Assembly (NCBI RefSeq): GCF_023630175.1
Contig: NZ_JALLIN010000021.1
Span: forward strand, 1 to 64,000
Direction: 5' to 3'
Length of the DNA: 64,000 nt
DNA from: Streptomyces cellostaticus
GTDB taxonomy: Bacteria; Actinomycetota; Actinomycetes; Streptomycetales; Streptomycetaceae
Each line of letters opens with the position of its first letter. Positions within the stretch are counted from its first letter, which is position 1. The notes beneath the pieces are model-generated. The model was not told the origin of the DNA. It ran no database searches and saw only the letters and a program-made list of their open reading frames with translations. The position numbers and the translations under genes were made by a program. Shown one piece after another: positions 8,479 to 17,402 of the stretch.

Positions 8479-10089
8479 CTACTCGGCCGGCTGGACGCCG
8501 GCCCGCAGCAGCCCGTAGGTGTAGGCGTCCTCCAGGGCCTGCCAGGACGCGGCGATGACGTTCTCCGCGACGCCGACCGTGGACCACTCGGCGCCGCCGT
8601 CGGAGGTGGAGATCAGGACGCGGGTGGTGGAGGAGGTGCCGTGCACGCCCTCCAGGATGCGGACCTTGTAGTCCACCAGGTCCAGCTTGGCGAGCTGCGG
8701 GTAGATCTTCTCCAGGGCCACCCGCAGAGCCCGGTCCAGGGCGTTGACCGGGCCGTTTCCCTCCGCGGTGGCGACGATCCGCTCGCTCTTGGCCCACAGC
8801 TTCACGGTGGCCTCGTTGGCGTGGGTGCCGTCGGGGCGGTCCTCGACGATGGCCCGCCAGGACTCGACCTCGAAGTACCGCAGCGGCCTGCCCTCGACCT
8901 CGGCCCTGAGCAGCAGTTCGAAGGAGGCGTCGGCGGCCTCGTAGGTGTAGCCCCCGAGTTCGCGCTCCTTCACCCGCTCGACCACCCGGCCGACCAGTTC
9001 CCGGTCGCCGCCGAGGTCGATGCCGAGCTCCTTGCCCTTCAGTTCGATGGAGGCCCGGCCCGCCATGTCGGAGACCAGCATGCGCATCGTATTGCCGACC
9101 AGTTCGGGGTCGATGTGCTGGTAGAGGTCGGGGTCGACCTTGATCGCGGAGGCGTGCAGCCCGGCCTTGTGGGCGAAGGCGGAGACGCCGACGTACGGCT
9201 GGTGCGTGGACGGCGTGAGGTTGACGACCTCGGCGATCGCGTGTGAGATCCGGGTCGTCTCGCGCAGCCGGCCCTCCGGCAGCACCTTCTTGCCGTACTT
9301 CAGCTCCAGGGCCGCGACCACCGGGAACAGGTTGGCGTTGCCGACCCGCTCGCCGTAGCCGTTGGCCGTGCACTGCACATGGGTGGCGCCCGCGTCGACG
9401 GCGGCCAGGGTGTTGGCGACCGCGCAGCCGGTGTCGTCCTGGGCGTGGATGCCGAGCCGGGCACCGGTGTCGGCGAGGACGGTGGAGACGACCGCGTGGA
9501 CCTGGGCGGGCAGCATGCCGCCGTTGGTGTCGCAGAGGATGACGACGTCGGCGCCGGCCCGGGCGGCCGTGCGCACGACCGCCTTCGCGTACTCGGGGTT
9601 CGCGCGGTAGCCGTCGAAGAAGTGCTCGCAGTCCACGAAGACCCGGCGGCCCTGTTCGCGCAGGTGGGACACGGTGTCCCGGACCATCTCCAGGTTCTCG
9701 TCCAGCGTGGTGCGCAGCGCCAGCTCGACGTGCCGGTCGTGCGACTTGGCGACCAGCGTGATCACCGGGGCGCCGGAGTCGAGCAGGGCCTTGACCTGGG
9801 GGTCGTCCGCCGCCTTGGCCCCGGGGCGACGGGTGGCGCCGAAGGCGACCAGCTCGGCGTGCCGGAGGACCATCTCCCGCTGGGCCCGCGCGAAGAACTC
9901 GGTGTCCCGCGGGTTGGCGCCGGGCCAGCCGCCCTCGATGAAGCCCACGCCGAAGTCGTCCAGGTGCCGGGCGATGGCGAGCTTGTCCGCGACCGTGAGG
10001 TTGATGCCCTCGCGCTGCGCACCGTCGCGCAGCGTGGTGTCGAAGACGTGGAACGAGTCGTCGAGCTCGCTGGTTACCGTCTCGGTCAT
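8479..10089 (-). CDS. cimA: Citramalate synthase
   Basis: A 536-residue member of the HMGL/2-isopropylmalate synthase family. The catalytic barrel starts with FDTTLRDGAQREG (about residues 15-27) and includes the metal-binding HAQDDTGCAVAN and the NGYGERVGNANL loop. The C-terminal 170 residues carry the LeuA-type allosteric fold (RYFEVESWRAIVEDRP...). The pattern is that of the (R)-citramalate synthase CimA, which condenses pyruvate and acetyl-CoA as the first step of threonine-independent isoleucine synthesis. A LeuA-type 2-isopropylmalate synthase is less likely from the DTTLRDGAQREG sequence. The ribosome site AGGAG is 10 nt before the ATG. It has its own leader with an attenuator-like hairpin. 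Confidence 0.9.
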   Translation of the reverse strand: MTETVTSELDDSFHVFDTTLRDGAQREGINLTVADKLAIARHLDDFGVGFIEGGWPGANPRDTEFFARAQREMVLRHAELVAFGATRRPGAKAADDPQVKALLDSGAPVITLVAKSHDRHVELALRTTLDENLEMVRDTVSHLREQGRRVFVDCEHFFDGYRANPEYAKAVVRTAARAGADVVILCDTNGGMLPAQVHAVVSTVLADTGARLGIHAQDDTGCAVANTLAAVDAGATHVQCTANGYGERVGNANLFPVVAALELKYGKKVLPEGRLRETTRISHAIAEVVNLTPSTHQPYVGVSAFAHKAGLHASAIKVDPDLYQHIDPELVGNTMRMLVSDMAGRASIELKGKELGIDLGGDRELVGRVVERVKERELGGYTYEAADASFELLLRAEVEGRPLRYFEVESWRAIVEDRPDGTHANEATVKLWAKSERIVATAEGNGPVNALDRALRVALEKIYPQLAKLDLVDYKVRILEGVHGTSSTTRVLISTSDGGAEWSTVGVAENVIAASWQALEDAYTYGLLRAGVQPAE

Positions 10090-10194
10090 GAGTTCAAGGC
10101 TCCTGATTGTGAATCTTCGGTCTTACCGGAATGTCCGGCTCCACCGCCCCTGCGGAACTCCTCGCGCGGCGCCTCCCGGCCGTGGGTGAGCCGG

Positions 10195-10285
10195 AAAACG
10201 AAAAGACCCCTCGCGGGTGCGAGAGGTCTGCGCGCGGGTCTGAGACGACGATGGCCACCCGCACCTGGTAGTACGAGATGGTCAC
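10195..10285 (-). promoter_or_regulatory. cimA leader: intrinsic terminator and Val/Ile-rich uORF
   Basis: On the minus strand upstream of cimA, GACCTCTCG, the loop CACCCG, and CGAGGGGTC form a 9-bp stem (10205-10228). It is followed by TTTTCGTTTT (10195-10204), an intrinsic terminator with nothing to terminate except the cimA leader. Before it, a frame opening at GTG 10285 reads VTISYYQVRVAIVVS, dense in Val and Ile codons. This resembles amino-acid attenuation. One weakness is that the frame has no stop before the stem and runs on to just before cimA, so the exact leader peptide is uncertain. Confidence 0.6.
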
Positions 10286-10448
10286 TGCGGACCGGCGCGC
10301 CTGCTGCCGATAATCATGGCGAACGAGGGCACGCAGGAAGTTTCGCACAGTCCCCGCCCCGCCCGGCAGGCCGTCTCAGTATCCGGTCGCCGCGGTGGAC
10401 GGGGCGCGCGCCGTGGACGGGCACCGGCTCCGGGCCCGCTCCGCGGCG

Positions 10449-11060
10449 TCAGGCCTCCGGCGCCGGAGGCGCGTGCAGTGCCTCGGCGAGGAACTCCCGC
10501 ACGTGGGAGATCACCTGCTCGCGGTCCGTGCCGCGCAGGCCGATGGCGACATGGATGGAGAAGCCGTCGAGCAGGGCGCGCAGCCGGGCGGCGAAGCGGT
10601 CCGCGTCGACCGGCCGGAACTCGCCGCGTGAGACGCCCTCGGCGATCAGGGCGACCAGGTCGCGGTGCCAGGCGCCCTCGATGGCGGCCTGCCGCTCCCG
10701 GGCGTCCTCGGCGGCGTTCTGCGAACGGTTCCAGACCTCGAGCCACAGGGTCCAGTGCGGGTCGGGGTGTCCGTCCGGGACGTACAGTCCGACGTACGCC
10801 TCCAGCCGCTCGCGGGCGGTGCCCGGGCGGGTCAGCAGCCGGCCGCGCTCGGCACCGAGCCGGCCCTCGCTCCACTCCAGGGTGCGCAGCAGCAGCTCGT
10901 CCTTGGAGCGGAAGTAGTACAGCAGGTGGCCGCTGCTCATCCCGACCTCACGGCCGAGCGCCGCCATGGTGAGCTTCTCCAGACCGCGCTCGGCGATCAT
11001 GTCCATGGCGGCGGCGAGGACGTCCTCGCGCGGCGGCGCGTTCCTGCGCGCACCGGCCAT
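10449..11060 (-). CDS. TetR family transcriptional regulator
   Basis: A 203-residue TetR-type repressor. The start at 11060 (MAGARRNAPP) has GGGAG 7 nt upstream and lies 10 bp after the agmatine deiminase stop, so the two are cotranscribed. The HTH spans about residues 30-52 (LTMAALGREVGMSSGHLLYYFRSKDELL); the C-terminal ligand domain is all-helical and resembles BetI-like members. Its likely targets are this operon and the neighbouring urease operon, where palindromes are found at 14564-14649. Confidence 0.85.
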   Translation of the reverse strand: MAGARRNAPPREDVLAAAMDMIAERGLEKLTMAALGREVGMSSGHLLYYFRSKDELLLRTLEWSEGRLGAERGRLLTRPGTARERLEAYVGLYVPDGHPDPHWTLWLEVWNRSQNAAEDARERQAAIEGAWHRDLVALIAEGVSRGEFRPVDADRFAARLRALLDGFSIHVAIGLRGTDREQVISHVREFLAEALHAPPAPEA

Positions 11061-11070
11061 CGGCTGCTCC

Positions 11071-12090
11071 CTAGCTCTTCGGCTGCTGTTGTGTGATGCA
11101 GTGGATGCCTCCCCCACCGGCGAAGATCGTACGGGCGTCCACCGGCGTCACCTCCCGGTCGGGGAACAGACGGCGGAGGACACCGGCCGCGACCTCGTCG
11201 TTCGGGTCGTCGAAGGCGCAGAGCACCACACCGCCGTTGCACAGGTAGTGGTTGATGTAGGAGTAGTCGACCCAGTCGCCCTGCTCGTCCTTCAGGACGG
11301 TGGGGGCGGGCACCTCGACGACCTCCAGCGGGCGCCCCCGGGCGTCGGTCTCGGCGCGCAGGATCTCCAGGTAGGTCCTGGAGCGGGCGTGGTCCGGGTG
11401 GGCGGGGTCCCGCTGGCTGTGCACGAGGACCGTGCCGGGCCGGGCGAAGGCCGCGACGATGTCGACGTGGCCCTGGGTGCCGTACCTGCCGTAGTCGCCG
11501 GACAGGCCGTGCGGGAGCCAGATCGCCTTGCTGGTACCGAGCCTGGCGTGGATCTCCGCCTCGACCCGCTCGCGGCTCCACCCGGGGTTGCGCCCGGCGC
11601 CGAGCTGGACGGTCTCGGTGAGCAGCACCGTGCCCTCGCCGTCGACGTGGATCGCGCCGCCCTCGTTGACGAGTCCGCTGCTCAGCACCGGCACTCCGGC
11701 CAGGTCCGCGACCTGGCGGGCGATCTTGGAGTCGTGCTCCCAGCGGGCCCAGTCCTGGCCGCCCCAGCCGTTGAACACCCAGTCCACGGCGGCCGGCCGG
11801 CCCCGCTCGTCGAGCACGAAGGTCGGGCCGATGTCGCGCATCCACGCGTCGTCCAGCTCGCGCTCCACCAGCTCGACGTCCGGGCCGAGCAGCGCCCGCG
11901 CCGACTCGCCCTGGCCGGGGCCGTGCACCATCGTCACCGGCTCGAAGCGGCGCACCGCCCGGGCCACCCGGGCCCAGGCCGTGCGGGCCGCGGCCAGCTC
12001 CTCGTCGCCGGCGAAGGTCGGGTTGGGTCCCGGCCAGGCCATCCAGGTGCGCTCGTGCGGGGCCCACTCGGGGGGCATGCGGTAGGTCAT
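11071..12090 (-). CDS. aguA: Agmatine deiminase (peptidyl-arginine deiminase family)
   Basis: A 339-residue enzyme that hydrolyses agmatine to N-carbamoylputrescine and ammonia. Family landmarks are PPEWAPHERTWMAWP at the start, the WMRDIGPTFV loop, VNEGGAIHVDGEG, the GHVDIVAAF His/Asp pair, and the catalytic Cys in GGGGIHCIT near the end. It lies 15 bp downstream of ureC on the same strand, with a TetR gene following. This points to a nitrogen-scavenging operon in which agmatine and urea both yield ammonia. Confidence 0.88.
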   Translation of the reverse strand: MTYRMPPEWAPHERTWMAWPGPNPTFAGDEELAAARTAWARVARAVRRFEPVTMVHGPGQGESARALLGPDVELVERELDDAWMRDIGPTFVLDERGRPAAVDWVFNGWGGQDWARWEHDSKIARQVADLAGVPVLSSGLVNEGGAIHVDGEGTVLLTETVQLGAGRNPGWSRERVEAEIHARLGTSKAIWLPHGLSGDYGRYGTQGHVDIVAAFARPGTVLVHSQRDPAHPDHARSRTYLEILRAETDARGRPLEVVEVPAPTVLKDEQGDWVDYSYINHYLCNGGVVLCAFDDPNDEVAAGVLRRLFPDREVTPVDARTIFAGGGGIHCITQQQPKS

Positions 12091-12105
12091 GGGCAGGTCC
12101 TTGGA

Positions 12106-13830
12106 TCAGAGGAAGTAGAGCCGGTTGAGGGACACCGACTCGGCGGGTTCGGAGCGCAGCGGATCGCCGTCGAGGGTGACCAGGCCGGTGCGCCGGTCGA
12201 CGTCCACCGCGCCGGTGCGGGAGTTGAGCCGCAGGTCGGCCGGGCCGATGCCGCGGGTGCCGCGGACGGCGACCCGGCGGCGCCGGGTGGGCATCGTGTC
12301 GCCGCCCTGCTCGACGGCGGCGCGGGCGACGAAGGCGACCGAGAGGTCGGCGGCGGTGGCTCCGTGCGCCCCGAACTGCGGTCCCAGCACGAGGGGTTCG
12401 CAGGTGTCGGTGGCCGCGTTGGGGTCGCCGGTCACGCCGTACGCCGGGAACCCGGACTTGAGGACGAGCTGCGGCTTGGCGCCGAAGTACTCGGGGCGCC
12501 ACAGCACGATGTCGGCGAGCTTGCCGGTCTCGATCGAGCCGACCTCGTGGGCGAGGCCGTGCGCGATGGCCGGGTTGATGGTCAGCTTGGCGATGTAGCG
12601 CAGGACGCGGGCGTTGTCGTCGCCCTCGCCGTCGCCCTCCAGCGGGCCCAGCTCCGCCTTCATCTTGCCGGCCATGGCGAAGGTGCGCCGGACCGTCTCA
12701 CCGGCCCGGCCCATGCCCTGCGCGTCGGAGGAGGTGATGCCGATCGCGCCCAGGTCGTGCAGGACGTCCTCGGCGCCCATCGTGCCGGCCCGGATGCGGT
12801 CGCGGGCCATGGCGGCGTCGCCGGGCAGGTCGGTCTTCAGGTCGTGGACGGAGACGATCATGCCGTAGTGCTCGGCGACCGCGTCCCGGCCGAAGGGCAG
12901 GGTGGGGTTGGTGGAGGAGCCGATGACGTTCGGGACGCCGGCCATCTTGAGCACGTTCGGCACGTGGCCGCCGCCGCAGCCCTCGATGTGGAAGGCGTGG
13001 ATCGTACGGCCCTCCAGCACCCGCAGGGTGTCCTCGACGGACAGGCACTCGTTCAGGCCGTCGCTGTGCAGGGCGACCTGGACGTCGTGCTCCTCGGCCA
13101 CCCGCAGGGCCGTGTCGAGCGCCCGGGTGTGGGCGCCCATGTCCTCGTGCACCTTGAAGCCGCTCGCCCCGCCCTCGGCCAGCGCCTCCACGAGCGGCGC
13201 CCGGTGCGACGACGAACCCCGGCCCAGGAAACCGATGTTGACCGGCCAGGCGTCGAAGGCGCCGAAGGCGTGCCGCAGCGCCCACGGCGAGTTCACGCCC
13301 ACGCCCCACACCGGGCCGAACTCCTGCCCGATGATCGTGGTCACGCCGGAGGCCAGGGAGGCCTCCATGATCCGCGGCGACAGCAGGTGCACATGGGTGT
13401 CGACGGCGCCGGCGGTGGCGATCAGCCCCTCCCCGGACACGATGGACGTGCCGGTGCCGACGACGACGTCGACACCGTCCAGGGTGTCGGGGTTGCCGGC
13501 ACGGCCGACGGCGTGGACGCGTCCTTCGCGGATGCCGATGGACACCTTGCGGATGCCCTGGACCGCGTCGATCACGAGGACGTTGCTGATCACGACGTCG
13601 CAGGTGTCGCGGACGGCGGCGGCCTTCAGGTGCAGCCCGTCGCGGGCGGTCTTGCCGAAGCCGGCGAGGAACTCGTCGCCGTACCGCTGGGCGTCCGACT
13701 CGACCCGGACGGTCAGCCCGGAGTCGCCCAGACGGACGCGGTCGCCGGCGCGAGGACCGTGGGTGGCGGCGTAGGCGTGCGGGTCGACATGGACCGACCT
13801 GCTCACCTCTCGCCCCTTCGAGCGGCTCAT
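12106..13830 (-). CDS. ureC: Urease subunit alpha, divergent copy
   Basis: A 574-residue urease catalytic subunit. The ATG at 13830 overlaps the ureAB stop (ATGA), indicating translational coupling. The nickel ligands HVH (DTHVHLL), the carbamylated Lys in GFKVHEDMG, and HSD and HIEG-x2-GGH segments are all present. It departs from standard UreC: the flap MVCHHL reads VSVHDL, so the flap Cys is Val while the catalytic His is kept; AIHTD is ALHSD; GGHAPD is GGHVPN. No ureE, F, G or D genes are in the window, so maturation must rely on accessory proteins elsewhere, or this copy is not a normal urease. Confidence 0.85.
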   Translation of the reverse strand: MSRSKGREVSRSVHVDPHAYAATHGPRAGDRVRLGDSGLTVRVESDAQRYGDEFLAGFGKTARDGLHLKAAAVRDTCDVVISNVLVIDAVQGIRKVSIGIREGRVHAVGRAGNPDTLDGVDVVVGTGTSIVSGEGLIATAGAVDTHVHLLSPRIMEASLASGVTTIIGQEFGPVWGVGVNSPWALRHAFGAFDAWPVNIGFLGRGSSSHRAPLVEALAEGGASGFKVHEDMGAHTRALDTALRVAEEHDVQVALHSDGLNECLSVEDTLRVLEGRTIHAFHIEGCGGGHVPNVLKMAGVPNVIGSSTNPTLPFGRDAVAEHYGMIVSVHDLKTDLPGDAAMARDRIRAGTMGAEDVLHDLGAIGITSSDAQGMGRAGETVRRTFAMAGKMKAELGPLEGDGEGDDNARVLRYIAKLTINPAIAHGLAHEVGSIETGKLADIVLWRPEYFGAKPQLVLKSGFPAYGVTGDPNAATDTCEPLVLGPQFGAHGATAADLSVAFVARAAVEQGGDTMPTRRRRVAVRGTRGIGPADLRLNSRTGAVDVDRRTGLVTLDGDPLRSEPAESVSLNRLYFL

Positions 13831-14537
13831 CGCTCCTCGTCTCCTTCCTCCGGGCCGCGGCCCGCGACGCCCAGGTATCCGCAGGCCGCGGCTCTGCGCA
13901 GCGCCTCCCGCTTCGCGCCGGGAGCGTCCAGCGGGCCGTCGACCAGACCGGCGAAGCCGATCGCGATCCGCGCGCCGCCGATCGGCACCAGGCCGACCTC
14001 CTCGCTCTCCCCCGGCCCGAACCGCACCGAGGAGCCCGCCGGCACGGCGAGCCGCATGCCGTAGGACCGCTCGCGGTCGAAGTCGAGCCGCGGGTTGGCC
14101 TCGAAGAAATGGAAGTGGGAGGTGACGGAGACCGGCACGGACGCGGTGTTGGTGACCTGGAGCCGGACGGCCGGCTCGGGGTCCGCGTGCTCGGGTCCCG
14201 GCAGCAGCGCGCCCGGCGCCCGCTCCCCCAGGCCGCCTCCGATGGGGTCGGTGACCACCGCGAGCCGGGAGCCGTCGTCGAAGACGGCCTCGACCATCAC
14301 CTCGGTGACGACGTCGGCGACACCCGGCAGCACGTCCTCGGGGCCGAGCAGCGAGCGGGCCGCCTCGACGGCCTCCGCGAGCCGCCGGCCGTCTCGGGCC
14401 GCCTCGCAGACCGTGTCCGCGATCAGCGCGGTGGCCTCCGGCACGTTCAGCCGGAGGCCGCGCGCCCGGCGGGCCCGGGCCAGCTCGGCGGCCCCGAAGA
14501 GCAGCAGCCGGTCCCGCTCGGTGGGGGTCAGTCTCAC
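13827..14537 (-). CDS. ureAB: Urease gamma-beta fusion subunit
   Basis: A 236-residue fusion of the two small urease subunits. The gamma part (about 1-100) begins MRLTPTERDRLLLFGAAELA and has ATALIADTVCEAARDG; the beta part (about 120-225) has VTNTASVPVSVTSHFHFFEAN and a C-terminal GGAR segment. The start is GTG 14537 with AAGGAGG upstream. Gamma-beta fusions are known in some actinobacteria and Helicobacter. It is the first gene of the ureAB-ureC-aguA-tetR run, all with short or overlapping junctions. Confidence 0.9.
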   Translation of the reverse strand: MRLTPTERDRLLLFGAAELARARRARGLRLNVPEATALIADTVCEAARDGRRLAEAVEAARSLLGPEDVLPGVADVVTEVMVEAVFDDGSRLAVVTDPIGGGLGERAPGALLPGPEHADPEPAVRLQVTNTASVPVSVTSHFHFFEANPRLDFDRERSYGMRLAVPAGSSVRFGPGESEEVGLVPIGGARIAIGFAGLVDGPLDAPGAKREALRRAAACGYLGVAGRGPEEGDEER

Positions 14538-14563
14538 GGCACGGCACCTCCTTGTCCTCGCTG

Positions 14564-14649
14564 GTTTAGAGCGTCACTCTAAACAAAGGGAGGGAGCGAG
14601 CGCAGGAAGGCCAGATGGAGAAGGATCAATGTCACATTGAGCGTCGCTC
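14564..14649. promoter_or_regulatory. Palindromic operator candidate for the urease operon
   Basis: A perfect inverted repeat, GTTTAGAG, 5 nt, CTCTAAAC (14564-14584), lies 27 bp before the ureAB start. A second, shorter site at 14639-14649, GAGCGTCGCTC, matches the core of the first (GAGCGTCACTC) with one change. Site size and symmetry fit a TetR dimer, and the TetR gene at the end of the same operon is the obvious candidate binder. The binding itself is inferred. Confidence 0.6.
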
Positions 14650-14694
14650 GAACCCATGGGGCGAGGCGCCGGGGAGGAGGACCGTGAAACATGC

Positions 14695-14731
14695 AGGGGC
14701 CGCCCCGGACGCGATGTCCGGGGCGGCCCCT
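14695..14731 (-). terminator. Terminator downstream of ilvE
   Basis: A perfect 16-bp stem (AGGGGCCGCCCCGGAC paired with its complement) with the loop GCGAT sits 19 bp after the ilvE stop. There is no U-tract, but the stem is very strong and is the typical Streptomyces form. It separates ilvE from the urease promoter region. Confidence 0.85.
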
Positions 14732-14749
14732 GCGGGCGCCGGGAAGGCG

Positions 14750-15838
14750 TCAGCCCAGCCGGTGCATCCAGCCGTGCTGGTCCGCGGCCTTGCCGCGCTG
14801 GATGTCGAGGAGGGCCTGGCGCAGGCGGACGGTGACCTCGCCGGGCTCGCCGCCGCTCTGCTGCCACTGCGCACCGGCGCGCTTGACGGTGCCGACCGGG
14901 GTGATCACGGCCGCGGTGCCGCAGGCGAAGACCTCGGTGAGGGTGCCGTTCTCGGAGTCGCGCTGCCACTGCTCCACCGAGACCCGGCCCTCCTCGGACC
15001 GGTAGCCGAGGTCGCGGGCGACGGCGAGCAGGGAGTCCCGGGTGACGCCCTCCAGGATCGAGCCGGTCAGGGTGGGCGTGACGATCTTGTCGCCGTACAC
15101 GAAGTACAGGTTCATGCCGCCCAGTTCCTCGACCCACTTGTGGTCCACGGCGTCGAGGTAGCAGACCTGGTCGCAGCCCTTGGCGGCGGCCTCCGCCTGG
15201 GCGAGCAGGGACGCGGCGTAGTTGCCGCCGGTCTTGGCGTCGCCCATGCCGCCGGGGACGGCGCGGACCCGGTCCTCGGAGACCCAGATCGACACCGGCC
15301 GGATCCCGCCCGGGAAGTACGCGCCGGCCGGGGAGGCGATCACGATGAACAGGTACTCGTTGGCGGGCTTGACGCCCAGGCCGACCTCGGTGGCGATCAT
15401 GAACGGGCGCAGGTAGAGGGACTCCTCGCCGCCGTGCGCGGGCACCCAGTCCCTGTCCTGCTGGACCAGGACGTCGCAGGCCTCGACGAACGTCTCGACC
15501 GGCAGCTCCGGCATGGCGAGACGGCGTGCGGAGCGCTGGAAGCGCTTGGCGTTCTGGTCCGGGCGGAAGGTGGCGACCGAGCCGTCGGGCTGGCGGTAGG
15601 CCTTCAGGCCCTCGAAGATCTCCTGGGCGTAGTGCAGGACGTTGGTGGCCGGGTCGAGGGGGATCGGCGCGTACGGAACGAGCTGGCCGTCGTGCCAGCC
15701 GCGCCCCTCGGTCCACTTGATCGTCACCATGTGGTCGGTGAAGTGGCGGCCGAATCCGGGGCTGGCCAGGATCGCCTCGCGCTCCGCGGCGGCGAGCGGG
15801 TGGGCGGAGGGCTTGAGCTCGATCGTGGGCGTCGTCAT
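14750..15838 (-). CDS. ilvE: Branched-chain amino acid aminotransferase
   Basis: A 362-residue fold-type IV PLP enzyme that transfers amino groups between glutamate and the keto acids of Leu, Ile and Val. The start at 15838 ([10 protein letters not shown]) is chosen over an upstream in-frame ATG because the domain begins there. Landmarks: [23 protein letters not shown], the PLP lysine in [13 protein letters not shown], the GGMN loop and the [12 protein letters not shown] phosphate-binding loop. It lies between leuB and the urease operon and has its own terminator. Confidence 0.95.
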   Translation of the reverse strand: MTTPTIELKPSAHPLAAAEREAILASPGFGRHFTDHMVTIKWTEGRGWHDGQLVPYAPIPLDPATNVLHYAQEIFEGLKAYRQPDGSVATFRPDQNAKRFQRSARRLAMPELPVETFVEACDVLVQQDRDWVPAHGGEESLYLRPFMIATEVGLGVKPANEYLFIVIASPAGAYFPGGIRPVSIWVSEDRVRAVPGGMGDAKTGGNYAASLLAQAEAAAKGCDQVCYLDAVDHKWVEELGGMNLYFVYGDKIVTPTLTGSILEGVTRDSLLAVARDLGYRSEEGRVSVEQWQRDSENGTLTEVFACGTAAVITPVGTVKRAGAQWQQSGGEPGEVTVRLRQALLDIQRGKAADQHGWMHRLG

Positions 15839-16012
15839 GAGTGCTTGTCCTTCACCGGTGAGTAGTGACCGGGCCGCGCTCATGCCCCCGACCGGCCGGC
15901 GGCCGGTGCTGGGACGTCCGAGCTTTCCCTCATGTCGCGGCTCCGCGTTCGATTATCGCGCGCGGGCCACGCCGGACGGAAACAGGGTGAAGCGGCCCAG
16001 TGGTTGATGGTG

Positions 16013-16047
16013 GCACCCGGCGGGCGACAAGAACAGCCGCCGGGTGC
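16013..16047 (-). terminator. Terminator downstream of leuB
   Basis: GCACCCGGCGG (16013-16023) pairs perfectly with CCGCCGGGTGC (16037-16047) across a 13-nt loop, 37 bp past the leuB stop on the minus strand. It lacks a U-tract but is an 11-bp G/C stem. Confidence 0.8.
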
Positions 16048-16083
16048 GTGTGCGACCCGACGGCTTGTGCGCGGCGCGGCGGG

Positions 16084-17127
16084 TCAGCCGGCTACGCGTA
16101 CGGCGAGGGCGTCGCCGATCTCGGAGGTGCTGCGGGCTGGCCGGCCCACCCGCTCGGTGAGGTCGGCGGCGACCGCGGCGTCGATGCGGTCGGCCTCGGC
16201 GTCGTGGCCGAGGTGGCGCAGCAGCAGCGCGACGGACAGCACCGTCGCGGTGGGGTCGGCCTTGCCCTGGCCCGCGATGTCCGGGGCCGAGCCGTGGACC
16301 GGCTCGAACATGGACGGGAACTCGCGGCCGGGGTTGATGTTGCCGGAGGCGGCCACGCCGATGCCCCCGGAGACGGCCGCCGCGAGGTCGGTGATGATGT
16401 CGCCGAAGAGGTTGTCGGTGACGATCACGTCGAAGCGGGCGGGGTCGGTGACCAGGTAGATGGTCGCCGCGTCCACGTGGATGTAGTCGGTGGCGACCTC
16501 GGGGTACTCCTCGGCCACCCGGTTGAAGACGTTGGTCCACAGGTGGCCGGCGAAGGTCAGGACGTTGTTCTTGTGGACCAGCGTGAGCTTCCTGCGCGGG
16601 CGGGCCTGCGCGCGGGCGAAGGCGTCGCGGACCACGCGCTCCACACCGTAGGCGGTGTTGACGGAGACCTCGGTGGCGACCTCGTGCGCGGTGCCCTTGC
16701 GAATGGTGCCGCCGTTGCCCGTGTAGGGGCCTTCGGTGCCCTCGCGGACGACCACGAAGTCGATCTCCGGCTGGCCGGCCAGCGGAGTGGAGACGCCGGG
16801 CAGCAGCTTCGACGGGCGCAGGTTGACGTGGTGGTCGAAGGCGAAGCGGAGCTTGAGCAGGAAGCCGCGCTCCAGCACGCCGGAGGGGACCGACGGGTCG
16901 CCGATGGCGCCGAGCAGGATGGCGTCGTGCCGCTTGAGGGCGTCGAGGTCGGCGTCGGTGAGGGTCTCACCGGTGGCGTGGTAGCGCTTGGCGCCGAAGT
17001 CGTACTCCTCGGTCTCCAGCTTCACATCCTGCGGCAGGACGGCGGAGAGGACCTTCAGACCCTCGGCCACGACCTCCTGGCCGATGCCGTCACCGGGGAT
17101 CACTGCGAGATTGATGCTGCGAGACAT
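16084..17127 (-). CDS. leuB: 3-isopropylmalate dehydrogenase
   Basis: A 347-residue NAD-dependent dehydrogenase that oxidises and decarboxylates 3-isopropylmalate in leucine synthesis. Landmarks: [10 protein letters not shown] at the start, the GAIGDP loop, [19 protein letters not shown], the catalytic Lys in [11 protein letters not shown], and [14 protein letters not shown] with the metal-binding aspartates. Length is normal for the short actinobacterial type. It lies upstream of ilvE, with a hairpin between them, so the two are probably separate units. Confidence 0.95.
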   Translation of the reverse strand: MSRSINLAVIPGDGIGQEVVAEGLKVLSAVLPQDVKLETEEYDFGAKRYHATGETLTDADLDALKRHDAILLGAIGDPSVPSGVLERGFLLKLRFAFDHHVNLRPSKLLPGVSTPLAGQPEIDFVVVREGTEGPYTGNGGTIRKGTAHEVATEVSVNTAYGVERVVRDAFARAQARPRRKLTLVHKNNVLTFAGHLWTNVFNRVAEEYPEVATDYIHVDAATIYLVTDPARFDVIVTDNLFGDIITDLAAAVSGGIGVAASGNINPGREFPSMFEPVHGSAPDIAGQGKADPTATVLSVALLLRHLGHDAEADRIDAAVAADLTERVGRPARSTSEIGDALAVRVAG

Positions 17128-17206
17128 GTCGGCACCCTACTCCTCGTCCCAGAGGATGACATGTGCTGTCCGCGATACGGACGGCGTGCGATCCTCGGCG
17201 CCCTGC

Positions 17207-17240
17207 GGGGTGCGGCACGACGAGAGCCGCGCCGCACCCC
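17207..17240 (-). terminator. Terminator between small ORF and leuB
   Basis: GGGGTGCGGC (17207-17216) and GCCGCACCCC (17231-17240) form a perfect 10-bp stem with a 14-nt loop. It lies 30 bp after the stop of the 43-codon gene and 80 bp before leuB on the minus strand. It could end the small gene's transcript or act as a leader structure for leuB. Confidence 0.6.
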
Positions 17241-17270
17241 GGACGGGTCGGCTACGGGACCGGTGCCGGC

Positions 17271-17402
17271 TCAGTGGCCGGTCTCGCCGCCGTTGTCCCG
17301 GCGGTCGAGGGCGCGCTGGAGGGCGGCGGCGGCGTTCTTGCGCTCGGACTCGGTCGAGCGGGACAGGTGGCGGACGCGGCGGCGGACGGTCGTCTCGGCC
17401 AT
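17271..17402 (-). CDS. Small basic protein (43 residues)
   Basis: An open frame of 43 codons starts at ATG 17402 (MAETTVRRRVRHLSRSTESE) and ends RDNGGETGH. GAAGGAG is 10 nt upstream, and third codon positions are almost all G or C, as in real Streptomyces genes. The product is one charged amphipathic helix rich in Arg, Glu and Ala, with no signal or membrane segment. Function unknown. It is followed by its own hairpin. Confidence 0.6.
   Translation of the reverse strand: MAETTVRRRVRHLSRSTESERKNAAAALQRALDRRDNGGETGH

Noticed and set aside
10966..14064. A 1032-codon plus-strand frame opposite the urease/agmatine genes
   Set aside because: Mirror frame produced by high-GC codons; the minus strand encodes recognised enzymes, and the plus frame has no family features.
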